From Campylobacter magnus (GTDB lineage Bacteria > Campylobacterota > Campylobacteria > Campylobacterales > Campylobacteraceae): 64,000 nt of DNA. The notes beneath the pieces were generated by a model. The model was not told the DNA's origin, made no database searches, and saw only the letters and a list, made by a program, of their open reading frames with translations. Both the position numbers and the translations under genes were made by a program. Of this stretch, positions 42,431 through 60,316 are shown in pieces. The DNA is taken from assembly GCF_028649595.1 (NCBI RefSeq), contig NZ_JAQSLK010000002.1:301700-365699 (forward strand). The letters run 5' to 3'. Within the stretch, counting starts at the first letter, position 1. The number at the start of each line of letters is the position of its first letter.

Positions 42431-42459
42431 TTGACAAAAAAAAAATTTTTGACTATAAT
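42431..42459 (+). promoter_or_regulatory. Strong sigma70 promoter of the tRNA-tuf block
   Basis: Perfect TTGACA (42431-42436) and TATAAT (42454-42459) with a 17-bp spacer; transcription would start a few bases before tRNA-Thr at 42480. Confidence 0.9.
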
Positions 42460-42479
42460 TCCAGCCTGTCAACAAAAAT

Positions 42480-42555
42480 GCTGGTGTAGCTCAGTTGGTA
42501 GAGCTACTGCCTTGTAAGCAGTAGGTCGGCGGTTCAAGTCCGTTCACCAGCTCCA
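42480..42555 (+). tRNA. tRNA-Thr (TGT)
   Basis: GCTGGTG acceptor pairs with CACCAGC; D-loop AGCTCAGTTGGTAGAGC; anticodon loop CTTGTAA gives anticodon TGT; T-arm GGCGGTTCAAGTCCG; encoded CCA. First gene after the strong promoter. Confidence 0.96.
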
Positions 42556-42599
42556 TTTTTAATTTTTTTAACAGTGTTTGACCAGTCAATCATAGTCAG

Positions 42600-42684
<85 letters not shown>

Positions 42685-42714
42685 TTAGCTCTTGTGTTTT
42701 ACACGAGCTGTTAC

Positions 42715-42791
42715 GCGGGATTAGCTCAGTTGGCTAGAGCATCAGCCTTCCAAGCTGAGGGTCGCGGGTTCGAGTCCCGTTTCCCGCTCCA
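42715..42791 (+). tRNA. tRNA-Gly (TCC)
   Basis: Acceptor GCGGGAT, D-arm TAGCTCAGTTGGCTAGAGCA, anticodon loop CTTCCAA giving TCC, T-arm GCGGGTTCGAGTCCCG, encoded CCA. Confidence 0.95.
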
Positions 42792-42945
42792 AGACTGAAT
42801 TCTATAGGAATTCTAGTTTTTACTGGGAGCTGTAACTTCTTTTTTGATGTTACTTCGTTTTGCGAGGGCGATTTTTGTCTGCGCAGATTTTCCAGTTTAG
42901 ATTTTTTTGTTGTTTACTTAGCTAGCGCATATTCTCTCGCCATAG
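42792..42945 (+). other. Spacer between tRNA-Gly and tRNA-Thr
   Basis: 154 nt without a gene. Contains GAATTCTATAGGAATTC, a variant with two GAATTC sites, and a T-rich stretch. Probably part of the tRNA-tuf transcript. Confidence 0.5.
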
Positions 42946-43020
<75 letters not shown>

Positions 43021-43080
43021 GTTTTAGATGATTCGCTAGTATGTAAATTTGTAATTTAAATTTTTAGCCCGGAGGATACT

Positions 43081-44280
43081 ATGGCAAAAGAAAAATTTAA
43101 CCGCACCAAACCACATGTAAATGTTGGTACTATCGGTCACGTTGACCACGGCAAGACTACACTAACTGCTGCTATCTCAGCTGTTTTGTCTCGCAAAGGT
43201 CTAGCAGAGCTTAAAGATTATGACAATATCGATAATGCTCCAGAAGAAAAAGAGCGCGGTATTACAATCGCAACTTCACATATCGAGTATGAGACTGATG
43301 CACGCCACTACGCTCACGTAGACTGCCCAGGACACGCCGACTATGTTAAAAACATGATTACTGGTGCTGCTCAAATGGACGGCGCTATCCTAGTTGTTAG
43401 TGCAGCAGATGGCCCAATGCCACAAACTAGAGAGCACATCCTACTATCTCGCCAAGTAGGTGTTCCATACATCGTTGTATTTATGAACAAATGCGATATG
43501 GTTGATGACCCAGAGCTTCAAGAGCTAGTTGAAATGGAAATTAGAGAGCTTCTAAGCGAGTATGGTTTCCCTGGTGATGATACTCCAATCATAAAAGGTT
43601 CAGCCCTTCAAGCACTAGAAGAAGCAAAAGCAGGCAAAGATGGCGAATGGTCAGCTAAAATTATGGAGCTTATGGCTGCTGTTGATAGCTATATCCCAAC
43701 TCCAACTCGTGATACTGATAAAGATTTCTTGATGCCTATCGAGGATATCTTCTCAATCTCAGGTCGTGGTACTGTTGTTACAGGACGTGTTGAGAAAGGT
43801 GTAGTAAAAGTAGGCGATACTATTGAAATCGTTGGTCTAAGAGATACTCAAACAACAACTGTAACTGGCGTTGAGATGTTCCGCAAAGAAATGGATCAAG
43901 GTGAGGCTGGTGATAATGTTGGTGTTCTACTACGCGGAACTAAAAAAGAAGACGTTGAGCGTGGTATGGTTCTTTGTAAACCAAAATCAATCACTCCTCA
44001 TACAAAATTTGAAGCAGAGGTTTATATTCTTACAAAAGACGAAGGTGGACGCCACACTCCATTCTTTAACAACTATCGCCCACAATTCTATGTGCGCACA
44101 ACAGATGTTACTGGCTCAATCACTCTAGCAGCTGGCACAGAGATGGTTATGCCTGGTGATAATGTTAAGATCACTGTTGAGCTAATCGCTCCAGTTGCGC
44201 TAGAAGATGGAACTCGCTTTGCGATTCGCGAAGGTGGCCGCACAGTTGGTTCAGGCGTTGTTTCTAAAATCCTAAGCTAA
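43081..44280 (+). CDS. tuf: Elongation factor Tu
   Basis: GTPase that brings aminoacyl-tRNA to the ribosome. The 399-aa sequence has P-loop GHVDHGKT, switch [54 protein letters not shown], the NKCD guanine motif, and the complete domains 2 and 3 ([36 protein letters not shown]). GGAGGATACT precedes the ATG. Codon use differs from neighbouring genes toward more GTT/GCT/ACT codons, typical for highly expressed genes. Confidence 0.98.
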   Translation: MAKEKFNRTKPHVNVGTIGHVDHGKTTLTAAISAVLSRKGLAELKDYDNIDNAPEEKERGITIATSHIEYETDARHYAHVDCPGHADYVKNMITGAAQMDGAILVVSAADGPMPQTREHILLSRQVGVPYIVVFMNKCDMVDDPELQELVEMEIRELLSEYGFPGDDTPIIKGSALQALEEAKAGKDGEWSAKIMELMAAVDSYIPTPTRDTDKDFLMPIEDIFSISGRGTVVTGRVEKGVVKVGDTIEIVGLRDTQTTTVTGVEMFRKEMDQGEAGDNVGVLLRGTKKEDVERGMVLCKPKSITPHTKFEAEVYILTKDEGGRHTPFFNNYRPQFYVRTTDVTGSITLAAGTEMVMPGDNVKITVELIAPVALEDGTRFAIREGGRTVGSGVVSKILS

Positions 44281-44312
44281 GCTTAGAATTCTAGAATTCC
44301 CTATGGCGAATT
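44281..44312. repeat. Palindrome downstream of tuf
   Basis: TTAGAATTCTAGAATTCCCTA immediately follows the tuf stop; a second GAATTC lies at 44325. Confidence 0.7.
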
Positions 44313-44359
44313 TTACTTATTGTAGAATTCGCCTTTAAAAAATTTTAAAAGAGAAAAAA

Positions 44360-44527
44360 ATGGCAAGTAATACTCGTATTAAAATAGGTCTAAAATGTTC
44401 TGAGTGTGGTGATATCAACTATACTACCACTAAAAACAGCAAAAAAACAACTGATAAAATTGAGCTTAAAAAATATTGCCCACGCCTTAAAAAGCATACG
44501 GTGCATAAAGAAACTAAGCTTAAATAA
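44360..44527 (+). CDS. rpmG: Ribosomal protein bL33
   Basis: 55-aa large-subunit protein, too short for simple ORF screens. It reads [16 protein letters not shown], then [39 protein letters not shown]; the CSEC cysteine pair with the later Cys in YCPRLKKH is the zinc-ribbon form of L33. AAAAGAGAAAAAA precedes the ATG. Its stop is 10 nt before tRNA-Trp, matching the conserved tuf-rpmG-trnW-secE-nusG order of Campylobacterota. Confidence 0.95.
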   Translation: MASNTRIKIGLKCSECGDINYTTTKNSKKTTDKIELKKYCPRLKKHTVHKETKLK

Positions 44528-44537
44528 TATTGCCCTT

Positions 44538-44613
44538 AGGGCAGTAGCTCCAACGGTAGAGCGCCGGATTCCAAATCCGATGGTTGGGGGTTCGAATCCC
44601 TCCTGCCCTGCCA
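44538..44613 (+). tRNA. tRNA-Trp (CCA)
   Basis: Acceptor AGGGCAG/CTGCCCT, D-arm TAGCTCCAACGGTAGAGCG, anticodon loop TTCCAAA giving CCA, T-arm GGGGGTTCGAATCCCTC, encoded CCA. Lies between rpmG and secE. Confidence 0.97.
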
Positions 44614-44627
44614 TTATAAGGTTTTAA

Positions 44628-44810
44628 ATGAATAAGTTGATAGGATATTTCAGACTTGCTCGTGCTGAGCTAGCTAAGGTCATTTTCCCTACAAAAGAGC
44701 AGGTGCGAACTGCTTTTATAGCTGTTGTTTCAGTTGTAGCTGTAGTTTCAATATTTCTAGCACTTGTAGATTTGCTAATGAGTTTTAGCATTTCTAAATT
44801 TGTAGCATAA
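44628..44810 (+). CDS. secE: Preprotein translocase subunit SecE
   Basis: Small essential subunit of the SecYEG channel in the inner membrane. The 60-aa form has the conserved amphipathic part LARAELAKVIFPTKEQVRTAF followed by one transmembrane helix (IAVVSVVAVVSIFLALVDLLMSF), the minimal single-span type found in most bacteria outside enterics. It lies 14 nt after tRNA-Trp and 9 nt before nusG, so the tRNA must be cut from a shared transcript. Confidence 0.95.
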   Translation: MNKLIGYFRLARAELAKVIFPTKEQVRTAFIAVVSVVAVVSIFLALVDLLMSFSISKFVA

Positions 44811-44819
44811 GGAATCGCT

Positions 44820-45350
44820 ATGTCACATAAATGGTATGCTATTCAAACTTATGCAGGTAGTGAAATGGCTGTTAAAAGAGCTATTGAAAATTTAGTAGTT
44901 GATCACGGAATTCCTGAGAAATTAGCACAAATCCTTGTGCCAACTGAGGATGTTATAGAGATCAAAAATGGTAAGCAAAAGATTAAAGAGCGTAGCCTTT
45001 ATTCTGGTTATGTTTTTGCTAATCTTGAGCTAGATACTAGTCTTTGGCATTTGATTCAATCTTTACCAAAGGTTAGCAGATTTATCGGCGAGGCAAAAAA
45101 GCCAAGCCCACTTAGCGAAAAAGATGTAAAACAAATCATCGAAAAAGCAAGTACAAAAGAAGCACCTAAACCAAAAATTTCTTTTGAGCCAGGTGAGATT
45201 GTGCGTGTTACTGATGGTCCGTTTGCGAACTTTAACGCTACAGTTGAAGAATATAATATGTTTCAAGGTAAATTGCGCCTAAATGTTTCAATCTTTGGTC
45301 GCAATACACCAGTTGAGATAGAATACACAAAAGTCGAGAAGATCATCTAA
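44820..45350 (+). CDS. nusG: Transcription elongation/termination factor NusG
   Basis: Binds RNA polymerase and links it to Rho or the ribosome. The 176-aa protein has the NGN domain (KWYAIQTYAGSEMAVKRAIENLV ... YSGYVFANLELDTSLWHLIQSLPKVSRFIG) and the C-terminal KOW domain (FEPGEIVRVTDGPFANFNATVEEYN). No insertions. GGAATCGCT precedes the ATG. It is followed after 10 nt by rplK. Confidence 0.97.
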   Translation: MSHKWYAIQTYAGSEMAVKRAIENLVVDHGIPEKLAQILVPTEDVIEIKNGKQKIKERSLYSGYVFANLELDTSLWHLIQSLPKVSRFIGEAKKPSPLSEKDVKQIIEKASTKEAPKPKISFEPGEIVRVTDGPFANFNATVEEYNMFQGKLRLNVSIFGRNTPVEIEYTKVEKII

Positions 45351-45360
45351 GGAGTAGAAA

Positions 45361-45786
45361 ATGGCTAAAAAAGTCGTTGGTGAAATCAAGCTTCAAATTG
45401 CTGCTACAAAAGCAAATCCAAGCCCACCAGTTGGTCCAGCTCTTGGTCAACAAGGTGTTAATATTATGGAATTCTGTAAAGCATTTAATGAGCGCACAAA
45501 AGATATGGCTGGCTTTAATATCCCAGTTGTTATCACTGTTTATGCTGATAAAAGCTTTACATTTATTACTAAACAACCACCTGCAACTGACCTTATCAAA
45601 AAAGCAGCTGGTGTGCAAAAAGGTGCTGACAACCCTCTTAAAAACAAAGTTGGCAAGCTTACAAAAGCTCAAGTTCTTGAGATAGTTGAGAAAAAAATAG
45701 CTGATCTTAATACTAAAGATCGTGAGCAAGCTGCTAAGATTATAGCTGGTTCAGCTCGCTCTATGGGAATTACTGTAGAGGACTAA
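45361..45786 (+). CDS. rplK: Ribosomal protein uL11
   Basis: Large-subunit stalk-base protein contacting 23S rRNA and translation factors. The 141-aa sequence is fully typical: [40 protein letters not shown], the flexible proline-rich linker ([15 protein letters not shown]) and the end [24 protein letters not shown] lies 8 nt before the ATG. Confidence 0.98.
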   Translation: MAKKVVGEIKLQIAATKANPSPPVGPALGQQGVNIMEFCKAFNERTKDMAGFNIPVVITVYADKSFTFITKQPPATDLIKKAAGVQKGADNPLKNKVGKLTKAQVLEIVEKKIADLNTKDREQAAKIIAGSARSMGITVED

Positions 45787-45843
45787 GTCTATTACCACGC
45801 AGACTTTAAATACTAAGTGGAAGCAAAATTTGCGGAGAATATA

Positions 45844-46545
45844 ATGTCAAAAATAACTAAAAGATTTAAAACTTTGCTTGAAAAAGTAGATTCTAGCAAA
45901 GATTATGTACTTGATGAAGCTATTACTACAGTAAAAACTCTTGCATCAGCTAAGTTTGATGAAACTGTAGAGATCGCTCTAAGCCTAAATGTTGACCCAC
46001 GCCACGCTGATCAAATGGTTCGTGGTTCTGTTGTGCTACCTGCTGGAACTGGAAAAAAGGTTCGTGTAGCAGTAGTCGCAAAAGATGCTAAAGCTGATGA
46101 GGCTAAAGCAGCTGGTGCTGATATTGTTGGTGCTGAGGATTTTATCGATGAGATAGCTAAAGGTGTGATTAACTTTGATGTGCTTATCGCTACTCCAAAT
46201 TTAATGGGTGTTCTTGGTAAAGTAGCTAGAACACTTGGACCAAAAGGCTTGATGCCTAGTCCAAAAACTGGCACAGTAACTATGGATGTTGCTCAAGCTG
46301 TTAGCAATGCTAAAAGTGGTCAAGTTAACTTCCGTGTTGACAAACAAGGAAATATCCACGCTGGTGTAGGTAAAGTAAGCTTTAGCAAAGAAAAACTAAG
46401 CGAAAACCTACAAACTTTTGTAAAAGCTATTAACCGCCAAAAACCTGCATCTGCTAAAGGACGCTACATCAAATCTGCGGCTCTTAGCCTTACAATGAGC
46501 CCATCTCTTAGCCTTGATGTTCAAGAGCTACTTGATATGAAATAA
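45844..46545 (+). CDS. rplA: Ribosomal protein uL1
   Basis: L1-stalk protein and, in many bacteria, translational repressor of its own operon. The start at 45844 (MSKITKRFK) follows GCGGAGAATATA; the open frame upstream lacks an ATG. The 233-aa protein has [31 protein letters not shown] and [28 protein letters not shown], diagnostic for L1. A palindrome-containing leader separates it from rplJ. Confidence 0.97.
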   Translation: MSKITKRFKTLLEKVDSSKDYVLDEAITTVKTLASAKFDETVEIALSLNVDPRHADQMVRGSVVLPAGTGKKVRVAVVAKDAKADEAKAAGADIVGAEDFIDEIAKGVINFDVLIATPNLMGVLGKVARTLGPKGLMPSPKTGTVTMDVAQAVSNAKSGQVNFRVDKQGNIHAGVGKVSFSKEKLSENLQTFVKAINRQKPASAKGRYIKSAALSLTMSPSLSLDVQELLDMK

Positions 46546-46582
46546 TCTTAGATTGGAGATAGTCGGAGTCTTTGACTTAATT

Positions 46583-46608
46583 TTTAAGGAATTCTAGAAT
46601 TCCTTAAA
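46583..46608. repeat. 26-bp perfect palindrome in the rplA-rplJ spacer
   Basis: TTTAA and TTAAA flank a perfect GGAATTCTAGAATTCC core. It lies in the leader where the L10 autoregulatory RNA would be. Confidence 0.8.
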
Positions 46609-46624
46609 GTCCTGCTTGAAATCG

Positions 46625-46648
46625 CCTTTCGGAAAGGAGAAGAAAGTG
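46625..46648 (+). promoter_or_regulatory. Hairpin masking the rplJ ribosome binding site
   Basis: CCTTT (46625-46629) can pair with AAAGG (46633-46637), and AAAGGAG is the Shine-Dalgarno of the GTG start at 46646. This fits translational control of L10 synthesis, though it is only a 5-bp stem. Confidence 0.4.
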
Positions 46649-47131
46649 ACTAGAGAAGAAAAAGCTAAAATAATTTCACAACTACAAGATGAATTTAGTA
46701 GTGATATGGCTATTGTAGTTGCTGATTTTAAAGGTCTTACTACAAAAAAGCTTGAAGCTTTGCGCGATGCTGCAAGAGCTGCTGATGTAAAGGTTCAAAT
46801 CATTAAAAACACTCTAGCTAGCATTGCCCTTAAAAACAGCAATAAAGATGGTATCGCTCTAAAAGATACAAATATCTTTATCTGGGGTGGAGATGCGCTA
46901 AGTGTAAGTAAAGTAGCTGCTAAGTTTGCTGAGGCAAATGCTGAGTTTTTTAAGCTAAAAGCTGCTCACATTGACGGCGAAGTTGCAGATGCTGCTAAGG
47001 TTGTGGCTCTTTCAAAACTACCAAGCAAAGACGAGCTTATCGCTATGCTTTTGCAAGTTTGGAATGCTCCACTACAAAATTTCGTTATCGGCTTAAATGC
47101 TCTTAAAGAGAAAAAAGAGCAGACAGCTTAA
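46646..47131 (+). CDS. rplJ: Ribosomal protein uL10
   Basis: Stalk base protein that anchors L7/L12 dimers. The start is GTG at 46646 after AAAGGAGAAGAAA, giving [62 protein letters not shown]; the upstream frame has only a TTG start with no ribosome binding site. C-terminal helix ([24 protein letters not shown]) binds L7/L12. 161 aa, normal for Campylobacter. Confidence 0.95.
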   Translation: MTREEKAKIISQLQDEFSSDMAIVVADFKGLTTKKLEALRDAARAADVKVQIIKNTLASIALKNSNKDGIALKDTNIFIWGGDALSVSKVAAKFAEANAEFFKLKAAHIDGEVADAAKVVALSKLPSKDELIAMLLQVWNAPLQNFVIGLNALKEKKEQTA

Positions 47132-47157
47132 TTTTAAAAAATAAAAAAGGATAAAAA

Positions 47158-47535
47158 ATGGCAATTTCAAAAAATGATGTTTTAGAGTACATTTCAGGTC
47201 TTTCTGTTCTTGAGCTTTCTGAGCTTGTAAAAGAATTCGAGGAAAAATTCGGCGTAAGTGCTGCTCCAGTTGTAGTAGCTGGTGCTGCTGGCGCTGCTGC
47301 TGCTGGCGCTGCTGCTGAGGAAAAAACTGAGTTTAATGTCGTTCTAACTGACGCTGGCGCAAACAAAATTGGCGTAATTAAAGTAGTTCGTGCTATTACT
47401 GGTCTTGGCCTAAAAGAGGCAAAAGATGCAGTTGAGCAAACTCCATCAGTTCTAAAAGAGGGCGCTAGCAAAGAAGATGCTGAAAAAGCTAAAAAAGAGC
47501 TTGAAGAAGCAGGTGCAAAAGTAGAGCTTAAATAA
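47158..47535 (+). CDS. rplL: Ribosomal protein bL12 (L7/L12)
   Basis: Stalk protein that recruits translation factors. The 125-aa sequence shows the N-terminal dimerisation helices ([33 protein letters not shown]), an alanine-rich hinge ([19 protein letters not shown]) and the C-terminal domain ([70 protein letters not shown]), all intact. AAAAGGATAAAAA precedes the ATG. An intrinsic terminator follows. Confidence 0.98.
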   Translation: MAISKNDVLEYISGLSVLELSELVKEFEEKFGVSAAPVVVAGAAGAAAAGAAAEEKTEFNVVLTDAGANKIGVIKVVRAITGLGLKEAKDAVEQTPSVLKEGASKEDAEKAKKELEEAGAKVELK

Positions 47536-47551
47536 TTTTAGCTCACAAATA

Positions 47552-47580
47552 TTTCTAGTTTGACTAGAAAATAATTTTTT
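47552..47580 (+). terminator. Intrinsic terminator (attenuator) after rplL
   Basis: An 8-bp perfect stem TTTCTAGT / ACTAGAAA with a TTG loop, followed by ATAATTTTTT. It should end part of the rplJL transcripts before rpoB. Confidence 0.7.
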
Positions 47581-47611
47581 AATCTAGAATTCCTTGTAGG
47601 AATTCTAGATT
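47581..47611. repeat. Inverted pair of repeat half-sites
   Basis: AATCTAGAATTCC (47581-47593) and GGAATTCTAGATT (47599-47611) form a 13-bp perfect stem around TTGTA. This is the paired arrangement in which uptake sequences of other bacteria serve as terminators. Confidence 0.8.
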
Positions 47612-47727
47612 TATAGAATATCTAAAAAATATTAAAATAATTTTCTTATTATCCTTAATGTTTCTTTAGAGGTTTGATTCTTTAGATTCTATTTTTAAAT
47701 GCGTCCTTTGGCGCCGAGGGGGAATTC

Positions 47728-47937
47728 GTGAAATACGGAGTAAGAAACAATATCCAAGCTACAGTCAAAAAAATCAAAAAAGGTGATGTAATGTCACAAA
47801 TAGAATGTTCATTTGATGCATGTGATACACTTAGTTCTGTGCTTACTACTGATTCGCTTGAGAATCTTGGCATTAAACCTGGTGATAAAGTAAAATTGCT
47901 TGTAAAAGCTATTCATGTAATTCCTGTAAAGGAATAA
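47728..47937 (+). CDS. TOBE/Mop-domain molybdate-binding-like protein
   Basis: 69-aa protein consisting of a single TOBE (Mop) domain: NNIQATVKKIKKGDVMSQIECSF at the front and SVLTTDSLENLGIKPGDKVKLLVKAIHVIPV at the end, the pattern of molbindins that bind oxyanions such as molybdate. The start is a GTG after GAGGGGG, giving a KYGVRNNI beginning. It lies between rplL and rpoB, where no gene is found in the relatives I know. Bound ligand and function are inferred from the domain only. Confidence 0.7.
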   Translation: MKYGVRNNIQATVKKIKKGDVMSQIECSFDACDTLSSVLTTDSLENLGIKPGDKVKLLVKAIHVIPVKE

Positions 47938-47973
47938 TTCGTCTTGCGTTTTTACGCTTATATTTCTATTTAG

Positions 47974-56797
<8,824 letters not shown>

Positions 56798-57200
56798 GCT
56801 TGAAAATCTTAATCTAGAATTCCTAGGCTTTTTGGGGGTTAGGGGGTATTTTTTATCTTAGGGAATTCTAGTTTTAGGGAATTTTAGAATTCCCTACTAT
56901 GTCATCCCCAGCATCCTTGGGGGATCTCATCACAGAGAATTCTAAAATTCCGTCTAAAATTCCGTCATTGCGAAGGAGAATTTTAAATTTTAGCGGGGTT
57001 TTAGGGGCCCCCAAGGGTTTAGGGCGTAGCCCTTATAGAATTTGCAAGCTGGGCTTATCCAGCCTAAAAGCGAGCAAAAATTTAGAATTCCTAAGCCTTG
57101 TGTCATTGACCTGCCTTGTGTTATCCTCGGGCTTGAGCCGAGGATCTCTATAAGGAATTCTAGATTTATGGAATTCTAGAATTCCTAATAAAATTTCATT
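56798..57200. repeat. Repeat-filled gap after rpoC
   Basis: No gene. Contains GAATTC palindromes (56815, 56868-56890, 57151-57185), the unit TTTTTGGGGGTTAGGGGGTA (56829), hairpin ATGTCATCCCCAG...CTTGGGGGATCTCA (56899-56932), hairpin TTATCCTCGG...CCGAGGATCTC (57121-57147) and structured repeat copy 2. Short frames crossing this region are repeat artefacts. Confidence 0.8.
56987..57091 (+). repeat. Structured repeat, copy 2
   Basis: Matches copy 1 (40467) through TTTTAGCGGGGTTTTAGGG, CCAAGGGTTTAGGGCGTAGC and CCTTATA; the variable hairpin is CTGGG-CTTA-TCCAG (57049-57062) against CTAGA-TTTA-TCTAG in copy 1, keeping pairing through one full compensatory change and one G-T wobble. Ends in AAAAGCGAGCAAAAA and TTAGAATTCC. 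Confidence 0.75.
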
Positions 57201-57238
57201 ATAAAAATTCATTTTTTACTTCATATTTCACAGCTTTT

Positions 57239-57246
57239 GCCGATAT
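57239..57246 (+). promoter_or_regulatory. Sigma28-like -10 box
   Basis: GCCGATAT, the sigma28 -10 consensus, lies 30 nt before the ATG at 57276. A matching -35 at N11 distance is poor (TTCATATT), as often in Campylobacter. The flagellin promoter here has the related GGCGATAT. Confidence 0.5.
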
Positions 57247-57275
57247 ACTAGCAGTTCTAAACAAAGGATTGTTAT

Positions 57276-58343
57276 ATGAAAATAATGGATTATAATCTAA
57301 ATCTACACTCAAACTCTACTGCCACAGAGCTAAAACAAAATGCTGGCAAAACCGAGCTAAGCACGAGTGAAACTAGTTCGCAGGGTCATTTTGCTAGCGG
57401 ACAAGGCGCAGTATTTAGCGCAAGTGCTACCACCCAAAGCGAGCTAAAAATTAGCTCAGAGCAAGATATGTTTAAAAATATCATCAAATTTGCTGATGAA
57501 GCGATAAAAAGCCTAAAAAATCTGCGTGATAGCCTAGGGCTTGGCGGCGGCGAAAATGACAAGCTCAGGGATATCCTTGATAATATGAAAAGGACTTTAA
57601 ACGGCGAAAAAATCGAGTTTAGCACGAAGCAGGGCTACACCAAAGACGGCATTTACGCAGAAGTGCTGACCACTACTACCTTAGAGAGCAGCACGCAAAA
57701 AAATAGCGCTCTAAGCATGGCTGCACAGGGCATCATCAAAACCGCAGATAAAGAAATAAATCTTGATCTAAACTTTAATCTTAGCCAAAGTTTCGTGCAA
57801 CAGAACCTCTCTATTTCTAAGCAGCTCGTTAGCTTTCGCCTTGTAGATCCCTTGGTTATAAACCTCTCTGGCGAACTGCCTAGCCTAGATGAGCGCACTT
57901 TTAGCTTTGATATTGATAGCGATGGTGAGCTAGATCAGATTTCACGGCTTAAAAGCGGCTCTGGTTTTCTAGCCCTAGATAAAAATGGCAATGGCGCAAT
58001 CGACGATGGCAGCGAACTTTTTGGCACAAAAACCGGCGATGGCTTTGGCGAGCTTGCTAGCTATGATGAGGATGGCAATGGCTGGATAGATGAAAATGAC
58101 AGTATTTTTGCTGGGCTTAGAGTGTGGCTAAATGACAGCGAGGGCAGCCGCCTAATTGCTCTTGGCGAGGCTGGCGTGGGGGCTATATTTCTAGGTTCTA
58201 CGCAAAGTGGTTTTGAGCTAAAAAATAGCGATGATCAAACGCTTGGCGTGCTACAAAAAAGTGGAGTTTTTCTCTTTGAGAGTGGAGAGGCAGGCGCTAT
58301 CTCTCACATTGATATAGCCAAGCAAACGCCGGTATATGCGTAG
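57276..58343 (+). CDS. Calcium-binding-like, probably flagellum-coregulated protein
   Basis: 355-aa protein, not a known enzyme. Residues 50-110 are helical with LKNLRDSLGLGGGENDKLRDILDNMKRTL. The C-terminal half has EF-hand-like loops: DIDSDGELD (about 211), DKNGNGAID-DGSELFG (about 235) and DEDGNGWIDENDSIF (about 264), a pattern common in proteins exported by proteobacteria. There is no N-terminal signal peptide, so export would need another route (e.g. the flagellar or a type I system). A sigma28-like -10 box upstream suggests expression with late flagellar genes. AAAGGA precedes the ATG. Confidence 0.6.
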   Translation: MKIMDYNLNLHSNSTATELKQNAGKTELSTSETSSQGHFASGQGAVFSASATTQSELKISSEQDMFKNIIKFADEAIKSLKNLRDSLGLGGGENDKLRDILDNMKRTLNGEKIEFSTKQGYTKDGIYAEVLTTTTLESSTQKNSALSMAAQGIIKTADKEINLDLNFNLSQSFVQQNLSISKQLVSFRLVDPLVINLSGELPSLDERTFSFDIDSDGELDQISRLKSGSGFLALDKNGNGAIDDGSELFGTKTGDGFGELASYDEDGNGWIDENDSIFAGLRVWLNDSEGSRLIALGEAGVGAIFLGSTQSGFELKNSDDQTLGVLQKSGVFLFESGEAGAISHIDIAKQTPVYA

Positions 58344-58690
58344 TTTTTGCTTCGCGTCCGCTAGTTAGAATTCTAAAATTCCGTCATTACGGAAATTCCG
58401 TCATTGTGGGGGAGCAAAGCAGAGGGAGCAATCTCGTTCAAAATTCCGTCCAAAATTCCGTCATTGCGGAAATTCTGCCATTGTCCGTTAGTGTGTCATC
58501 CTCGGGCTTGACCCGAGGATCTCATCACAGAGAATTCTAAAATTCCGTCATTGTGGGGGAGCAAAGCAGAGAGCAATCTCGTTCAAAATTCCGTCTAAAA
58601 TTCCCTACTATGTCATGGAATTTTAGAATTCTTTAAGTGGGAATTCTATTTAAGAATTCTAAATTTGCTAAAAAACACCCCCGCACCCCT
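58344..58690. repeat. Repeat-filled gap before leuD
   Basis: No gene. Tandem TTCCGTCATTGCGGAAATTC units, two copies of GTCATTGTGGGGGAGCAAAGCAGAG...GCAATCTCG (58389-58430, 58547-58580), a GTCATCCTCGGG...CCCGAGGATCTC hairpin (58497-58522), and GGAATTTTAGAATTC near copies (58618). AATTC is often degenerate to AAATTCC here. Confidence 0.75.
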
Positions 58691-58732
58691 AAAAAACCTA
58701 TGTAAAAAAAGCTACTTTTAAAAATATTTAGC

Positions 58733-58738
58733 TATAAT
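58733..58738 (+). promoter_or_regulatory. -10 box of leuD
   Basis: TATAAT at 58733-58738 in an AT-rich stretch, 28 nt before the leuD ATG at 58766; AAGGATTT gives the ribosome binding site. Confidence 0.6.
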
Positions 58739-58765
58739 CAGCAAATTTTTATTTAAGGATTTATT

Positions 58766-59236
58766 ATGACTTGGAAGTTTGGCGACAATATTGACACTGA
58801 TGTAATCATCGCAGCACGCTATCTAAACACCAGCGAGCCAGCACTTTTGGCAAAGCATGTTATGGAAGATGCTGATCCTAGCTTTAGCAGCAAAGTAGGC
58901 AAGGGTGATATCATAGTAGCAGGCGAGAACTTTGGCTGTGGATCTAGCCGTGAGCACGCACCAATAGCTATCAAAGCAGCTGGCGTAGATATCGTAATAG
59001 CAAAAAGTTTTGCTAGAATTTTTTACCGCAATGCCTTTAATACTGGGCTTTTAATCTTAGAGTGCAAAGACACTGATAAAATCGCTGAGGGCGACAAGCT
59101 AGAAGTAAGCCTAGATAATGGTAGCATCAAGAATCTAAGCAAAAATGAAGAATATAAATTTGAAGCTATGCCAGAGTTTATGCAAGAGCTAGTAAAGGCT
59201 GGCGGACTCATAAACTACGCTAAAAAAAACTTATAG
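58766..59236 (+). CDS. leuD: 3-isopropylmalate dehydratase small subunit
   Basis: Swivel-domain subunit of isopropylmalate isomerase in leucine synthesis. The 156-aa protein is the short form (like archaeal/clostridial LeuD): [73 protein letters not shown]. All signature residues of the substrate loop are present. The large subunit (leuC) is not in this window. leuB follows 9 nt later. Confidence 0.93.
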   Translation: MTWKFGDNIDTDVIIAARYLNTSEPALLAKHVMEDADPSFSSKVGKGDIIVAGENFGCGSSREHAPIAIKAAGVDIVIAKSFARIFYRNAFNTGLLILECKDTDKIAEGDKLEVSLDNGSIKNLSKNEEYKFEAMPEFMQELVKAGGLINYAKKNL

Positions 59237-59245
59237 GATAATAAA

Positions 59246-60316
59246 ATGGATAGATATAAAATTTGCGTCATAAAAGGCGATGGCATAGGCCCAGAAATAG
59301 CTGATGAAGCGATAAAAGTGCTTGATAGCGTATCTGCTAAGTTTGGCTTTGGACTAGATTATGAGTATTTTTTGATGGGTGGAGCGGCGATCGATGTCTT
59401 TGGCGTGCCGCTACCTGATGATACGCTAAATGCTGCAAAGGCAAGTGACGCAGTGCTTTTTGGCGCAATCGGTGGGCCAAAGTGGGATAATCTAGACCCT
59501 AGCATTCGCCCTGAAAAAGGACTTTTAAAGATACGCAAAGAACTAGAAGCCTTTGCTAATCTGCGTCCAGCGATAATCTTTGATGAGCTTATAAATGCTA
59601 GCACCATAAAGCCTGAGATAATCAAAGGCGTAGATGTGCTAATCGTGCGTGAGCTAACCGGCGGTCTATACTTTGGCGAGCCAAGAGCTATGGGGAATGA
59701 TAAAGCCTACAATACTATGGTATACTCACGCTCTGAAATCGAGCGCATAGCAAAGGTGGCTTTCGTAGCAGCTGGCAAAAGGCGTGGTAAGCTCTGCGTG
59801 GTGGATAAAGCAAATGTGCTAGAAACTAGCAGGTTGTGGCGTGAGGTAGTGGATGCTATGGCACCAAGCTATCCGGATGTAAGCGTAGAGTATATGTATG
59901 TAGATAACGCCGCAATGCAGCTAATCCGCAATCCTAGGCAATTTGATGTGATTTTAACAGAAAATCTTTTTGGCGATATTTTAAGCGACGAGGCAAGTAT
60001 GGTTTGCGGCTCAATAGGACTGCTACCAAGTGCTTCTGTGGGTAGCAAAGTAGGCATCTACGAACCAATCCACGGCTCAGCACCAGATATCGCAGGGCAA
60101 GGGATAGCAAATCCAATTGCTATGATACTAAGTGCTGCTATGATGCTACGCTACGCACTGGGGCAAGAAGCAGCAGCTATGGCAATAGAAAATGCTGTAA
60201 AAGCCGTGCTAAAAGATGGATATCGCACCAAAGATTTAGCTAGCTTTGATGCCAAAGAAATCTGCACCACTAGCGAAATAGGCACGATAATAAGCGATTA
60301 TATCAAAAAAGCATGA
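59246..60316 (+). CDS. leuB: 3-isopropylmalate dehydrogenase
   Basis: Oxidises and decarboxylates 3-isopropylmalate using NAD. 356 aa, with [57 protein letters not shown] and the signature [43 protein letters not shown] near the end. All residues for magnesium and substrate binding appear intact. AAGGATAATAA-type ribosome binding site, 9 nt after leuD. Its stop overlaps the next start (ATGA). Confidence 0.97.
   Translation: MDRYKICVIKGDGIGPEIADEAIKVLDSVSAKFGFGLDYEYFLMGGAAIDVFGVPLPDDTLNAAKASDAVLFGAIGGPKWDNLDPSIRPEKGLLKIRKELEAFANLRPAIIFDELINASTIKPEIIKGVDVLIVRELTGGLYFGEPRAMGNDKAYNTMVYSRSEIERIAKVAFVAAGKRRGKLCVVDKANVLETSRLWREVVDAMAPSYPDVSVEYMYVDNAAMQLIRNPRQFDVILTENLFGDILSDEASMVCGSIGLLPSASVGSKVGIYEPIHGSAPDIAGQGIANPIAMILSAAMMLRYALGQEAAAMAIENAVKAVLKDGYRTKDLASFDAKEICTTSEIGTIISDYIKKA

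Noticed and set aside
56899..57153. Open frame of 84 codons after rpoC
   Set aside because: Lies wholly in repeat DNA and spans structured repeat copy 2; no initiation signal.
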